A stretch of 64,000 nucleotides of DNA from CAWUEX02 sp038148375 (GCA_038148375.1 JAYQVH010000004.1:124001-188000); one strand, 5' to 3'; shown: positions 19,299 to 28,970, counted from the stretch's first letter. Translations and numbers: made by a program. The notes: a model not told the origin generated them from the sequence alone.

Positions 19299-21082
19299 CG
19301 GATAACCAGCGGCGGCGCATATAAGACGGAGGCGTCAGGTCCGTTCAAATACGGGCTGATCCAGATTTCAGCGGCGTGCGAGATGGCAATCAGGAACTCG
19401 ATGGCGCTGCGCAGACCAAACGGCAAGTCACCCGACTCCAGAGCTTCAAGTAAACTTTCCAGTGGATCCTTTGGCTTCGGGTATGGCACGAGGTGCACGA
19501 GATCGTCGCGCTCAAGACCCATTGCCACCTTCGTGTGGTCGATGGCATCGCTGAGGCCGCCTAGTTCGTCGATCAATCCGATCCGCTTGGCGTCGATACC
19601 GCTCCACACACGGCCCTTGGCGATTTGCCGCATATCGTTAATCGGCATGTCGCGGCCCACGGCGGCCTTGGTCGTGAAGTCCTCATAAATCGCGTCGAGC
19701 GTCCGGCTCAGGCGGTCCATTTCGGCTTCCGTCGGTTCACGCGTTATCGAGAACATGTCGCCGTTTTCGCCGTAGGTCAGCGTGACCCAATTGATATCCA
19801 GTTTATCGAAAGCGTCCTTGGCGACCAGAGTGCTGGAAATCACACCGATGGAACCGGTGATGGTGCCCGGTTCCGCGAAAATATGGTCGGCGGCCATGGC
19901 GATGAAATATCCTCCCGACGCGGCCGTATTCCCCATTGATGCGATAATGGGCATGCCGCTTTCTTTGGCTTTTACCACTTCTCGCCACACCGTATCGGAT
20001 GCGACATAGGACCCGCCAGGGCTATCGATCCGCAACAAAATCGCGTCAACGTCTTCGTCTTCAGCAGCCGTGCGGATGGCCTTCGCCAACGTGTCGCCGC
20101 CGACCACCTGACTGCGGCCGAACGGGCTGTCATCGGCCCGCCCGCGCTGGATCGGACCGACCGCGTGGATCATGGCGACGGTGGCCTTGGCATCCGGGGT
20201 GGATTTCGGTGCGCCGAAGCTCAGGTACCGGCGGATCGAGACCTTTTCCGCGTCATCGAACTCTTCGCCGACGCGGGCGTCGAATTCGTCGCGATAGGCC
20301 AGTCGGTCGACCAATCTGCCCTCAAGTGCCTCCTCGGCGAGGAGAGGGCCGTTCGCCATCAGCGCGCGAATCTCGTCCGAGGTCATGCCGCGCGCATGGC
20401 CGAGGCCGTTGACTACATTTTCGAATATGGATCCGAACAACGCATCGAGCGCTTCTTTGTTGGCCGGCGATATGTCCGTATTTGTGAGGTTCTCAGCCGC
20501 GGTCTTATACTCATAGCGCTGCACGGCGTTGAATCGGAGGCCCAAGTTGTCGAGAAATTCTTTAAGGTAAGGTTGCTGCACGGCGAGCCCGGTCAGGGCG
20601 ACACCGCCGGACGGCTGTAACCAGATTTCGTCGAACGATGTCGCCAGGTAATACGCCAGCGTCGCCGAGCCGGATTCGCCTATGGTATCCGAATAGATGT
20701 AGGCCGGCTTGTCGCTTTCGCGGAACACCTCGAGTGCGTCGCGAATCTCCTGAATTTGGGCAAGACCAAGACTCTGCCCGCTGATGGTCGCCACGATGCC
20801 TTTGACACGGTCGTCGTCACGTGCCCGCCGCAGGGCGATCACGGCGTCCTGCAGAGTTGTCTGTTGACCCACGCCAAATGACGAGAAGTCCGGCCCGCTG
20901 TGGCCTTCCGAAAAACCGGCATCCAGGTCAAGCGACAGAATCATGCTCGGCGGCGCTTTCGCCGCCTCGTTTTGAATGCTGTCGCCGCTCGCGGCCAGGT
21001 AAACGAACACGCCGATCAGGCCGATAACCATGAACCCGACGCTGGCGAGCAACGCGACAATAATTTTGCCTAAAATCCGCAT
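19295..21082 (-). CDS. sppA: signal peptide peptidase SppA, 67 kDa type
   Basis: This 595-residue inner-membrane serine peptidase degrades cleaved signal peptides. An N-terminal membrane anchor spans about residues 8-31. Two S49 domains follow: the N-terminal copy supplies the general base Lys193 (YEYKTAAENLT) and the C-terminal copy the nucleophile Ser389 (GNTAASGGYFIAM). This corresponds to Lys209 and Ser409 of E. coli SppA, so the long active architecture is intact. aroC lies upstream on the same strand across an 18-base gap, so the two may be cotranscribed. Confidence 0.93.
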   Translation of the reverse strand: MRILGKIIVALLASVGFMVIGLIGVFVYLAASGDSIQNEAAKAPPSMILSLDLDAGFSEGHSGPDFSSFGVGQQTTLQDAVIALRRARDDDRVKGIVATISGQSLGLAQIQEIRDALEVFRESDKPAYIYSDTIGESGSATLAYYLATSFDEIWLQPSGGVALTGLAVQQPYLKEFLDNLGLRFNAVQRYEYKTAAENLTNTDISPANKEALDALFGSIFENVVNGLGHARGMTSDEIRALMANGPLLAEEALEGRLVDRLAYRDEFDARVGEEFDDAEKVSIRRYLSFGAPKSTPDAKATVAMIHAVGPIQRGRADDSPFGRSQVVGGDTLAKAIRTAAEDEDVDAILLRIDSPGGSYVASDTVWREVVKAKESGMPIIASMGNTAASGGYFIAMAADHIFAEPGTITGSIGVISSTLVAKDAFDKLDINWVTLTYGENGDMFSITREPTEAEMDRLSRTLDAIYEDFTTKAAVGRDMPINDMRQIAKGRVWSGIDAKRIGLIDELGGLSDAIDHTKVAMGLERDDLVHLVPYPKPKDPLESLLEALESGDLPFGLRSAIEFLIAISHAAEIWISPYLNGPDASVLYAPPLVIR

Positions 21083-21100
21083 AGATTTATGTCCGCAGGT

Positions 21101-22186
21101 TCATCCGTTTTGCGCTTTATGCCGCAGCAAGTGATCCGCGAGAACCACGGCCATCATGGCCTCCGCGACAGGAACGCCCCGGATACCGACGCACGGGTCG
21201 TGGCGTCCTTTGGTCTGGATGTCGACCTCGTTGCCATGAATATCGACGGTCTTGCGCGGACTGAGGATCGAACTCGTCGGTTTGATGGCCATCCGGGCGA
21301 CGATGGGTTGGCCGGAGGAAATGCCGCCGAGGATACCGCCCGCCTTGTTCGACAGGAATTCGACCCCGCCGTCACCGGCGCGGCGCATTTCGTCGGCGTT
21401 CTCCTCGCCTGATAGCGCTGCGGCTTCAAATCCCGCGCCGATTTCGACACCTTTGGCGGCGTTAATGCTCATTAGAGCGGCACACAGGTCGGCATCCAGT
21501 TTGCCGTAAATCGGCGCGCCGAGCCCGGCGGGAATGCCCTCGGCGATAACCTCGATCACCGCACCGCAGGACGATCCGTTTTTGCGAATGCCATCCAGGT
21601 AGGCTTCCCACGCTTTTGCTGCATCCGCATCCGGGCAGAAAAAGGGATTGTTATCCACTTCCGCCCAATCCCATTTGTCGCGGTCGACTTGATGCGGTCC
21701 CATCTGCACAAGGGCACCGCGTATCACGACGCCGTCTCCCAGCGCGTGTGTCAGAATCTTCCGGGCGATGCCGCCCGCAGCGACGCGCATCGCGGTTTCG
21801 CGCGCGGACGAACGGCCGCCGCCGCGATAGTCGCGGATGCCGTATTTTTTCCAATAGGTGTAGTCCGCGTGTCCGGGACGGAATTTTTCCGCGATATCGC
21901 CGTAATCCTTCGATCGCGCATCGACGTTTTCGATCAATAGGCCAATCGGCGTGCCGGTCGTGACACCTTCGAAGACACCGGACAGAATGCGTACCTGGTC
22001 GGGCTCTTTGCGCTGAGTCGTGAATTTCGACTGACCCGGCCTCCGCTTTTCCAGCCAGACCTGAAGGTCCGCTTCACTGAGCGAAATGCGCGGCGGTGTG
22101 CCGTCGACAACGCAGCCGATGGCCGGGCCATGGCTTTCGCCGAAGGTCGTGAACCGGAACAGCGTGCCGAAGGTGTTTGAGGACAT
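21101..22186 (-). CDS. aroC: chorismate synthase
   Basis: This 361-residue flavin-dependent enzyme makes chorismate, the last shared step of aromatic amino acid synthesis. Family signatures are seen: GESHGPAIGCVVDG near the N-terminus, RYRGGGRSS-type sequence as DYRGGGRSSARETAMRVAAG, and GRHDPCVGIRGVPVAEAM near the C-terminus. It lies ten bases downstream of fabI on the same strand, so fabI-aroC-sppA may form one transcript. Confidence 0.96.
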   Translation of the reverse strand: MSSNTFGTLFRFTTFGESHGPAIGCVVDGTPPRISLSEADLQVWLEKRRPGQSKFTTQRKEPDQVRILSGVFEGVTTGTPIGLLIENVDARSKDYGDIAEKFRPGHADYTYWKKYGIRDYRGGGRSSARETAMRVAAGGIARKILTHALGDGVVIRGALVQMGPHQVDRDKWDWAEVDNNPFFCPDADAAKAWEAYLDGIRKNGSSCGAVIEVIAEGIPAGLGAPIYGKLDADLCAALMSINAAKGVEIGAGFEAAALSGEENADEMRRAGDGGVEFLSNKAGGILGGISSGQPIVARMAIKPTSSILSPRKTVDIHGNEVDIQTKGRHDPCVGIRGVPVAEAMMAVVLADHLLRHKAQNG

Positions 22187-22195
22187 GGCGGAACG

Positions 22196-23035
22196 CTAAT
22201 CGGTCAAGTTTGCGCCGTCGAGCAGATCGGAGATCTCCTGCGCGGATTCCGGTGCCATCATTCCGACGATATGGTAGCCGCAATCGACGTGGTGAACTTC
22301 GCCGGACACGCCGCTCGCCAAATCACTGATAAGGTAGAGGCCGGACCCGCCGACATCGTCCAGATTGACGTTGCGATGCATAGGAGCGTTCAACTCGTTC
22401 CACTTCAGGATATAGCGAAAATCGCCAATGCCCGACGCGGCCAGGGTTTTCATCGGTCCTGCCGACATCGCGTTGACGCGAATATTTTGCCGGCCGAGGT
22501 CAGTCGCGAGGTAGCGCACGCTCGCCTCAAGGGCGGCTTTGGCAACGCCCATCACGTTGTAATGGGGCACAACGCGCTCTGCACCGAGGTACGTGAGGGT
22601 CAGCAGGGAGCCGCCCTCCGTCATCATCGGTGCGGCGCGGCGGCACACATCCGTGAACGAGAAGCAGGAGATATCCATCGTTCGCAGGAAGTTCTCCCGC
22701 GTTGTATCGCAGTAGCGTCCCTGCAACTGTGACTTGTCGGAGAACGCTACGGCGTGAACCACAAAATCGAGCCGGTCCCAGGTGTCGCCGATTTTCGCAA
22801 ACAATGCGTCCATCGATGCGGCGTCTGTGACATCGCAGGGCTCGATAAGCTTGGCGTTCACACTCTCGGCCAGCGGCCTGACCCGCTTTTCGAGCGCTTC
22901 GCCCTGATAAGTAAATGCTAATTCGGCGCCGTGTTCTGAAGCCTGGCGCGCGATCCCCCAAGCGATGGATCGATCGTTCGCCACACCCATAACCAGACCG
23001 CGCCGGCCAGAGAGAATTCCGGGCTGCCCGCTCAT
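22196..23035 (-). CDS. fabI: enoyl-ACP reductase, NADH-dependent
   Basis: This 279-residue short-chain dehydrogenase reduces trans-2-enoyl-ACP in fatty-acid elongation and is the target of triclosan-type inhibitors. The nucleotide-binding start is LVMGVANDRSIAWGIA. The active-site set YLGAERVVPHYNVMGVAKA gives Tyr149, Tyr159 and Lys166, equivalent to Tyr146, Tyr156 and Lys163 of E. coli FabI. The C-terminus carries the usual segment after GYHIVGM. It is probably the first gene of fabI-aroC-sppA. Confidence 0.95.
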   Translation of the reverse strand: MSGQPGILSGRRGLVMGVANDRSIAWGIARQASEHGAELAFTYQGEALEKRVRPLAESVNAKLIEPCDVTDAASMDALFAKIGDTWDRLDFVVHAVAFSDKSQLQGRYCDTTRENFLRTMDISCFSFTDVCRRAAPMMTEGGSLLTLTYLGAERVVPHYNVMGVAKAALEASVRYLATDLGRQNIRVNAMSAGPMKTLAASGIGDFRYILKWNELNAPMHRNVNLDDVGGSGLYLISDLASGVSGEVHHVDCGYHIVGMMAPESAQEISDLLDGANLTD

Positions 23036-23117
23036 ATGACGTCCTGTGTCCCGAACCGAAAAACGTGTTAGATTTCAGTCTGCTCGCGCAAACCCAGGGC
23101 ATCCTACACCACTGGAC

Positions 23118-24464
23118 ATGAAGGGCAAGCTTGGCGCCATGAGCCACCCCGAGCCGCAAGGCTGGATTGATACCGTTCTGACCCGCAGTGCGCCTCTGGC
23201 AAGGCGCACCGGACGATTTGCTGTGTTCGTTGCCGGCCGCATGAAGGAAGACCAGGTCAATCGGGTGGCGGCGTCCTTGAGTTACACCTCGACCCTGGCG
23301 TTGGTCCCGGCCTTGGCTCTGGCGCTCGCGATTCTGGCCGCGTTCCCGGCGTTCTCCGATCTGAGGGACTCAGTCCTCGATCTCATTCTCGAAAACTTCA
23401 TTCCCGACACCGGCATGCGCATGAACGACGCGCTTGAGACATTTATCTCCGCCGCCGGTGAGCTGACCACCATCGGGGTTGCCGGGCTCATCGTTACGTC
23501 GGTTTTGCTCCTGCTGACCATCGAAAGCGCCTTCAACAAGATTTTTCGTGTCCCGCGGCCGCGTCCCATACTCGCCCGGTTGATCGTGTTTTGGACCGTT
23601 ATTACGGTCAGCCCGCTGCTGGTCGGTCTGAGTTTTTCGCTGTCGGGCTACTTCCTTACCATCCGCACTCTGCTTGGCGGAGAGGATCCGGGACCGGTGT
23701 CCGTTTTCTTCGGCGCGGCCATGCCGACCGTCCTTTCGGGTATTGCGTTCTCGCTGATTTATACGGCCGTACCAAACCGGCGTGTGCGTATTGCCGACGC
23801 GATCATCGGTGGCCTGACCGCGTCCGTGCTGTTTGCGCTGTTGCGTTATGGCTTTACATCCTTTGTTGCCGGCATGCCGACGTACCAGGCAATCTATGCC
23901 GCGGTCGCTGCAGTTCCGGTGTTTCTCGTCTGGCTGTTTCTATCGTGGAACGTCATCCTTGCCGGAGCGGTCATCACGGCGGCGCTTCCTGATTGGCGCC
24001 GCTTCGAACATGAACGGTCAGCGGGCGAGGGCGGACGCCTCGCTTTGGCGATGGATATTGTCGCTGCGCTACATGAGGTCGCCGGCCGCGGGATCGGTTT
24101 GTCCCAGCGTGAGCTCAGACGCGCACTCGGAATCAAGGAAGCGGCCATGATTCCCGTTCTCGAGGAGTTGCGCGGCGGGGGATTTACCGTTTTTGGCGAT
24201 GATTCGACATGGCGGCTCGGCCGCGATCTCACCCGGACCCCGGTGTCCGCGCTGGTCCATTTGATGGGCTACGGTGTGCCATTGACACCGGAGCTGCGTG
24301 GTCGTTCTGCCGCCGTGGCGCGTCTGGGTGAAATCATCGCCGGCGCGCAGGCGCGCGAGAAGGAATTGCTCAGCACACCCTTGGCAAAAATTCTCGCAGC
24401 GGATGATGCCCTTGGCGCTACGGATGAAGAAGACCGGCGCCCCCATTTGGTCAGCGAGGTCTGA
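23118..24464 (+). CDS. YihY/BrkB family inner-membrane protein
   Basis: This protein of about 448 residues matches the YihY/virulence factor BrkB family, once mislabelled ribonuclease BN. The N-terminal signature RVAASLSYTSTLALVPALALAL begins the first of about six membrane helices, which fill residues 50-300. The C-terminal 130 residues are soluble and look like a winged-helix-type domain (LSQRELRRALGIKEAAMIPVL). The start is uncertain: the ATG at 23118 or another at 23139 are both plausible. It is divergent from fabI. The transported substrate of the family is not established. Confidence 0.82.
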   Translation: MKGKLGAMSHPEPQGWIDTVLTRSAPLARRTGRFAVFVAGRMKEDQVNRVAASLSYTSTLALVPALALALAILAAFPAFSDLRDSVLDLILENFIPDTGMRMNDALETFISAAGELTTIGVAGLIVTSVLLLLTIESAFNKIFRVPRPRPILARLIVFWTVITVSPLLVGLSFSLSGYFLTIRTLLGGEDPGPVSVFFGAAMPTVLSGIAFSLIYTAVPNRRVRIADAIIGGLTASVLFALLRYGFTSFVAGMPTYQAIYAAVAAVPVFLVWLFLSWNVILAGAVITAALPDWRRFEHERSAGEGGRLALAMDIVAALHEVAGRGIGLSQRELRRALGIKEAAMIPVLEELRGGGFTVFGDDSTWRLGRDLTRTPVSALVHLMGYGVPLTPELRGRSAAVARLGEIIAGAQAREKELLSTPLAKILAADDALGATDEEDRRPHLVSEV

Positions 24465-24473
24465 GGCAAACGA

Positions 24474-24500
24474 AAACGGCGGTCTGCCTGACCGCCGTTT
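24474..24500. terminator. bidirectional intrinsic terminator
   Basis: A perfect 11-base inverted repeat (AAACGGCGGTC, five-base loop, GACCGCCGTTT) lies between the convergent YihY gene and the glycine-zipper lipoprotein gene. The stem begins with A and ends with T on both strands, so it could end transcription from either side, although the T run is short. Confidence 0.75.
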
Positions 24501-24521
24501 CCGGACGCCGTTGATCTCAGG

Positions 24522-25016
24522 TTACTGGCTGACGATTTGCCAGCTGCCGTCCGGCTGTTGGCAGGCTGTGCCGTAACCGCTCTGACGCGTCCCGTCGACG
24601 GTTACTTCCGTTTGGAATTCTCGGCAATACCGGCCGCTGCCCGAATATCCGTCGCGCACCGGTGTGACGTTGCCGTAGTTCCCGCTGTCCGGATTATTCC
24701 AGACGATGGTCTCACCAATCGGGGCGGCATAGGCAAATTGCTGCGCCCGGTTCGCTTTCATGCGGTCAAGCTCGTCCATGCTCCGGCCAATCTGATTGCC
24801 AATGGCAGCGCCGAGCATCGTACCCGCGGCAGTGGCAACGATACGGCCGTCGCCGCGGCCGATGGATGAACCCGCCCAGGCGCCGGCCGCACCGCCGAGT
24901 ATGGTACCCATCGTTTCATTCTGATTGTTTGGCCCGTAGGTCGAGCAGCCGGTGACGGCCATGGACGCGGCGATAACACCGGCTGTCACAGTGTTCTTCA
25001 GGGTCATTATGGTCAT
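24522..25016 (-). CDS. glycine-zipper outer-membrane lipoprotein, 17 kDa antigen-like
   Basis: This 164-residue protein starts at the ATG at 25016, which has GAGG just upstream; the longer frame adds an unlikely lead. A lipoprotein signal peptide ends in the lipobox VTGC at about Cys24. A glycine-zipper follows (GTILGGAAGAWAGSSIGRGDG and GTMLGAAIGNQIG), as in rickettsial 17 kDa surface antigen and related proteins. The C-terminal part has two cysteines (YCREFQ and TACQQPDG) and ends WQIVSQ, typical of the RT0821/Lpp0805-type surface proteins. The likely location is the outer membrane, inner face. Confidence 0.82.
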   Translation of the reverse strand: MTIMTLKNTVTAGVIAASMAVTGCSTYGPNNQNETMGTILGGAAGAWAGSSIGRGDGRIVATAAGTMLGAAIGNQIGRSMDELDRMKANRAQQFAYAAPIGETIVWNNPDSGNYGNVTPVRDGYSGSGRYCREFQTEVTVDGTRQSGYGTACQQPDGSWQIVSQ

Positions 25017-25205
25017 GGTAACCTCGCTATCCTCAATGTCTGGCCGTCTCCGGCCGTGCGATGAATTCCCATTCCCCAATTGCGAATCAGAAGCCCTAAT
25101 GGTGGCGAAATCAGGGCGTCCAGGTGGGTTGCGGTGTTGACATCTGCGTGAGCAGACTCCACACCGTCACGTCTGTGTTTGTTCACGCGTAACCTGGAAT
25201 TTTCG

Positions 25206-25808
25206 ATGGAAACTCAGGGCCTGATCCCAAGCGCCGCAGACCCCATGGCCTTGTTCGAAAGCTGGTTCAACGATGCCAAGGAAAGCGAGCCGAACGACCC
25301 GGACGCCATGAGTTTGGCGACGGCGACGCCGGATGGCGTGCCCTCGGTGCGTATGATCTTGCTGAAGAGACTCGGGCCCGACGGTTTCTGCTTCTATACG
25401 AATAAGGAAAGCCGAAAGGGCGAACAGATCGCCGCCAATGCGCACGCGGCTTTGTGTTTTCATTGGAAGTCGCTTCGTCGCCAGGTCCGGGTCGAGGGGA
25501 CGCTTTTCGAAGTTACGCCGGAGCAGGCCGATGCCTACTTCGCGAGCCGGTCGCGCGAGAGCAGAGTCGCTGCTTGGGCGTCCGATCAGTCGCGGGAAAT
25601 GGACGACCGGCAGGCATTTCTCGACCGCGTGGCGGAGGCGGATGCACGTTTTGAAGGCCAGGAAGTCGGACGGCCGCCCCATTGGTCCGGATTCCGTCTC
25701 GAACCCGCTATGATCGAATTCTGGCTGGATCAGCCGCATCGAATGCACGACCGTGTTGTCTACCGCCGCAAGGGTGACGGCTGGGCCACGGCAAGACTGT
25801 TTCCGTAG
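25206..25808 (+). CDS. pdxH: pyridoxamine 5'-phosphate oxidase
   Basis: This 200-residue flavin enzyme oxidises pyridoxamine or pyridoxine 5'-phosphate to pyridoxal phosphate. FMN- and substrate-binding segments are seen in VRMILLKRLGPDGFCFYTN, SRKGEQIAANAHAALCFHW and RQVRVEG, and the C-terminal signature is EFWLDQPHRMHDRVVYRR. The ATG at 25206 is chosen for family length; the ribosome binding site is weak. The CDF transporter gene begins 17 bases after the stop and may be cotranscribed. Confidence 0.94.
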   Translation: METQGLIPSAADPMALFESWFNDAKESEPNDPDAMSLATATPDGVPSVRMILLKRLGPDGFCFYTNKESRKGEQIAANAHAALCFHWKSLRRQVRVEGTLFEVTPEQADAYFASRSRESRVAAWASDQSREMDDRQAFLDRVAEADARFEGQEVGRPPHWSGFRLEPAMIEFWLDQPHRMHDRVVYRRKGDGWATARLFP

Positions 25809-25824
25809 GTGGTGTCGATACGCA

Positions 25825-26763
25825 ATGCCGCATGATTCGCTCACCAAGGCCGCGCTCACAGCGCCACCGTCGAAACTCATGCGCGCGGCGACGTATTTCG
25901 CCGTCAGCGCTGCGCTGCTGCTGATTGTCGTCAAAACAGCGGCATTTCTGGTGACAAATTCCGTTTCGCTACTGTCCAGCCTGCTCGACTCTACGCTCGA
26001 TCTGATGGCGTCGATGGTGAACCTGTGGGCCGTCCGCCATGCTCTTACACCTGCGGATAAAGAGCACCGGTTCGGTCACGGCAAGGCTGAACCTCTCTCA
26101 GGATTGGCCCAATCAGCGTTCGTCGCCGGTTCAGGTGTGCTGCTCATCGTCGAGTCCATCTCCAGATTTGGTCGCAGCGACACTGTCGAGCGAGGAGATC
26201 TGGGGATCGCCGTAATGGTGTTCTCGATTGTCGTGACCCTCTGTCTCGTCGCGTTTCAAAAATACGTCGTACGCAAGACCGGTTCCGTCACAATCAGCGC
26301 GGACTCGCTGCACTACACCGGGGACTTGCTGCTCAACATGAGCGTCATCGCCGCCCTGGTGCTGACGACGTCGTTTGGCATGACATGGGCTGATCCGGTA
26401 TTCGCCCTCGCCATCGCCCTGTTTTTGCTCTGGAACGCGTCTAAAATCGCGCGCACGTCGATTGCGGCGCTGATGGATCGAGAGTTGCCCGAGGAAGAGC
26501 GTCAGGCGATCAAGTCTGTCGCCCTTAAACACCCTCGCGTATTAGGTGTGCACGAATTGCGCACCCGCTCGTCAGGGATGCAGACCTTCATTCAAATGCA
26601 CCTCGTGCTCAGGCCGGAGCTTTCACTGGTCGAGGCGCATCGAATTGCCGACGAGGTCGAGATGGCGCTGCTGGCAGATTACCCAGGCGCCGACGTAATC
26701 ATTCACCAGGACCCGGAAGGCGTCGAGGAGTACCACCCGCCGGTAGGCGCAGCCCTATCGTAA
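25825..26763 (+). CDS. cation diffusion facilitator (FieF-like) metal exporter
   Basis: This 312-residue protein has six predicted membrane helices and a cytoplasmic C-terminal domain, the standard layout of zinc/iron/manganese proton antiporters. Metal-site Asp residues appear in helix 2 (LLDSTLDLMASMVNLWAVRHA) and helix 5 (SADSLHYTGDLLLN); the loop FGHGKAEPLSGL is the family signature. The C-terminal domain includes HELRTRSSGMQTFIQMHLVL. The ATG at 25825 is chosen over upstream codons inside pdxH. The metal cannot be called from sequence. Confidence 0.9.
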   Translation: MPHDSLTKAALTAPPSKLMRAATYFAVSAALLLIVVKTAAFLVTNSVSLLSSLLDSTLDLMASMVNLWAVRHALTPADKEHRFGHGKAEPLSGLAQSAFVAGSGVLLIVESISRFGRSDTVERGDLGIAVMVFSIVVTLCLVAFQKYVVRKTGSVTISADSLHYTGDLLLNMSVIAALVLTTSFGMTWADPVFALAIALFLLWNASKIARTSIAALMDRELPEEERQAIKSVALKHPRVLGVHELRTRSSGMQTFIQMHLVLRPELSLVEAHRIADEVEMALLADYPGADVIIHQDPEGVEEYHPPVGAALS

Positions 26764-26853
26764 CGTCGCGCGCTTGACTCGACTCTTCTGGCGGGGTCGT
26801 GCGCGTTCCTGTTAACATCCCAGCGCATTGATACCCGGAAGAGGGGGCCGGCT

Positions 26854-27741
26854 GTGTCTTCAGTGAAAAGCATTCTCGCCGTCGTTGGTGACGCGCAGAC
26901 AGGCCGGGCCTGTTTGCACACCGCGCTGCGTCTGGGCCGCCAGCTCGATTGTCAGGTCGACGCCATGCATGTTCTCGCCGATCCGACAGCGGCTCTCCCG
27001 CTTGTCGGCGAGGCGATGTCCGGAGCCATGGTTGATGAGATGATGGGCGTTGCGGAGCGCGAAGCCGTGCAACGCGCCAAAGTCACCAAGGCCATGTTCG
27101 ACGAAGTCACCGCGGGCATGCCCCTGGTCGAGCGGGCACAGTCGACATCGGTTCAAATTGAGAATTTTGGTGTCACCTGGGTGGAAGACTCGGGCGTAGA
27201 AGAGCAGTCGGTGGCGCTGCGTGGCTGCCGCGCCGATCTTATTGTCGTCAATCGTCCGTCTTCGGAAAATGAAACCGCTGCGCTGATGACTTTAAACGCC
27301 GCTCTGATGCAAAGCGGACGGGCTGTTGTTGCCGCGCCGCCGCTTCCGGACGACGGTCCCGCGCCTTCCGGGCCGATTGAACGCGTTGCCGTCTTCTGGA
27401 ACGGCAGCACGGAAGCGACCCGTGCCGTCCAGGCCGCCTTGCCACTGCTCGTTTCTGCAAAGGAAGTTACCGTACTGCGGGTCGAGGAAGAAGAATGGTA
27501 TGCCGGGACTGAAGACCTCGACATTCATCTGACCCGCCACGGCGTGAAGACCGTCATTTCGAAGGTGCTGCCGCGCGAAGTGCGGACCGGACGGTCGCTG
27601 TTGTTTGCTGCCCGCGACGCCAATGCCGACATGATGGTGATGGGTGCCTACACGCGCTCAAAGTTACGCCAGTTGATGCTTGGCAGCGTGACCGGATACG
27701 TCATGGATCACGCCGTTCTGCCCGTGCTGATGTGCCACTGA
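26854..27741 (+). CDS. tandem universal stress protein
   Basis: This 295-residue protein is made of two UspA-like domains (about residues 1-150 and 165-295). The C-terminal domain ends with GAYTRSKLRQLMLGSVTGYVM, which resembles the nucleotide-binding loop of ATP-binding Usp proteins but has Thr where the second Gly is usual, so ATP binding is uncertain. The first domain lacks the loop. The GTG start follows a GAGGGGG-type ribosome binding site. Its role is probably stress survival; it is monocistronic. Confidence 0.85.
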   Translation: MSSVKSILAVVGDAQTGRACLHTALRLGRQLDCQVDAMHVLADPTAALPLVGEAMSGAMVDEMMGVAEREAVQRAKVTKAMFDEVTAGMPLVERAQSTSVQIENFGVTWVEDSGVEEQSVALRGCRADLIVVNRPSSENETAALMTLNAALMQSGRAVVAAPPLPDDGPAPSGPIERVAVFWNGSTEATRAVQAALPLLVSAKEVTVLRVEEEEWYAGTEDLDIHLTRHGVKTVISKVLPREVRTGRSLLFAARDANADMMVMGAYTRSKLRQLMLGSVTGYVMDHAVLPVLMCH

Positions 27742-27761
27742 GCGGGCGGCTCTTGCCCTGG

Positions 27762-28358
27762 TTATCCGAATAGCTCCGCCTGCTTCGGCGGCGCGCCTTT
27801 GAACTCGTAAATATCGAATGGCCCGGCAAATGGGCGCATCAGCGCCGCGATGCCGTCGTAGGGCAGGTCCGGGTTGATCCACTCCTTCTCGCTGTCCCGC
27901 CCTAAAATAACCGGCATGCGCGTGTGGATGTGGGCAACGCCTTCGGAGGGTGCGCACGTCAGCATGACGAAATGGGTATCGTCACGCAGACCGGCGATGG
28001 CGAACAGATTGTCTGTTGGGAGCGCAATTCGCGTTTTGATTTTGGCGCGTCCGTCCCTGCGCCATTCGAAATACGCGCTTGCCGGGATGAGAACACGGCG
28101 ATCCAAAAGCGGTTTGAACGTTGGCTTGTCTGCGGCGGTTTCGGACCGTGCGTTAATGACCGGCTGCTTTTGCCAGGAGACCTGCAAACCCCACGGCAAT
28201 ATCTCGGGCACTGCATCGGTGCCGATCACAATCGCAGAATTGGTGGGTCGGATTTCCGGTCCCGCCGCTCCTGCGCCAAAGGTGATGTCGGTAACGGCTA
28301 AACCGAACCTCTCAATCATACGCTCTACCGGCACTTTGATTTCATACCGGGAGCACAT
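27762..28358 (-). CDS. SRAP domain protein (YedK/HMCES-like)
   Basis: This 198-residue protein starts MCSRYE, so Cys2 becomes N-terminal after removal of the initiator Met; in this family that Cys forms a stable thiazolidine crosslink with abasic sites in single-stranded DNA. Other conserved parts are seen: NARSETAADKPTFKPLL, CLIPASAYFEW-like sequence as RVLIPASAYFEWRRDG, and HTRMPVIL with the active-site His. It is convergent with the universal stress protein. No LexA-type box was searched for by computation. Confidence 0.9.
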   Translation of the reverse strand: MCSRYEIKVPVERMIERFGLAVTDITFGAGAAGPEIRPTNSAIVIGTDAVPEILPWGLQVSWQKQPVINARSETAADKPTFKPLLDRRVLIPASAYFEWRRDGRAKIKTRIALPTDNLFAIAGLRDDTHFVMLTCAPSEGVAHIHTRMPVILGRDSEKEWINPDLPYDGIAALMRPFAGPFDIYEFKGAPPKQAELFG

Positions 28359-28392
28359 GTGTCGATACCGATCGCTGATTCAGGCCAGCGGT

Positions 28393-28893
28393 TTAGCTCT
28401 GCCGTTCAATCTCGCCTTCGGCGCCGATCCGTTCAGCCGCTTTCTTGCGCATACGCAAGGTCAGGCTGATGTTGGTGATCAATACGTCGTCGCCGGGGCT
28501 GAATGTCAACGCACGGTAGTAATCGGACAGGGCGCGATCGTAGTCGGCGCGGTAGAAAAAGATGTTTGCGCGATTGTTATAAAAGCTCCACTCGCGCGGC
28601 CGTTTGGAAATGGCTTCGTTGCATGTTTCAAGCGCTTCGTCGTACTCGCCTTGGCCGGTCAGACCAATGCACAGGTTGTTTAAAGCCGCCGCAAAGTTTC
28701 TCGGCAACAATTCGCCAGAGCGAAGGGCTTGGCGTGCGAGCGTAACGCCTTTGTCCCATTTGCCCCAGTCGAGCGCATGCGCTGATTCATTGACCAGGCC
28801 ATTGCCCCGGCTGAACATCTGTGCCGACACCGTTTGAGACCCTAACGCCGCCATCATGACAGCGGCTGTGATACCGATCAGTGTGGCGCGCAT
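28393..28893 (-). CDS. exported TPR-repeat protein
   Basis: This 166-residue protein has a signal peptide (MRATLIGITAAVMMAALG, cleavage after SVSA/TVSAQ region) and then about three tetratricopeptide repeats between residues 40 and 140, including NNLCIGLTGQGEYDEALETC and NNRANIFFYRADYDRALSDY. It is probably a periplasmic scaffold for protein-protein contact. A strong ribosome binding site, GAGGAGG, precedes the ATG. It is the last of a minus-strand run below the PhzF gene. Two cysteines, in repeats 1 and 2, could pair. Confidence 0.78.
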   Translation of the reverse strand: MRATLIGITAAVMMAALGSQTVSAQMFSRGNGLVNESAHALDWGKWDKGVTLARQALRSGELLPRNFAAALNNLCIGLTGQGEYDEALETCNEAISKRPREWSFYNNRANIFFYRADYDRALSDYYRALTFSPGDDVLITNISLTLRMRKKAAERIGAEGEIERQS

Positions 28894-28970
28894 CGGTGAT
28901 CCTCCTCATTCAGCTTGTCACGCAACAACTCTAGCATGAAATTCGCCGGCCGCTCAAAGCTATCCGTCGT

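Noticed and set aside
22527..23159. 210-codon frame overlapping fabI on the same strand
   Set aside because: It is out of frame with a complete FabI and encodes an Arg-rich shadow sequence.
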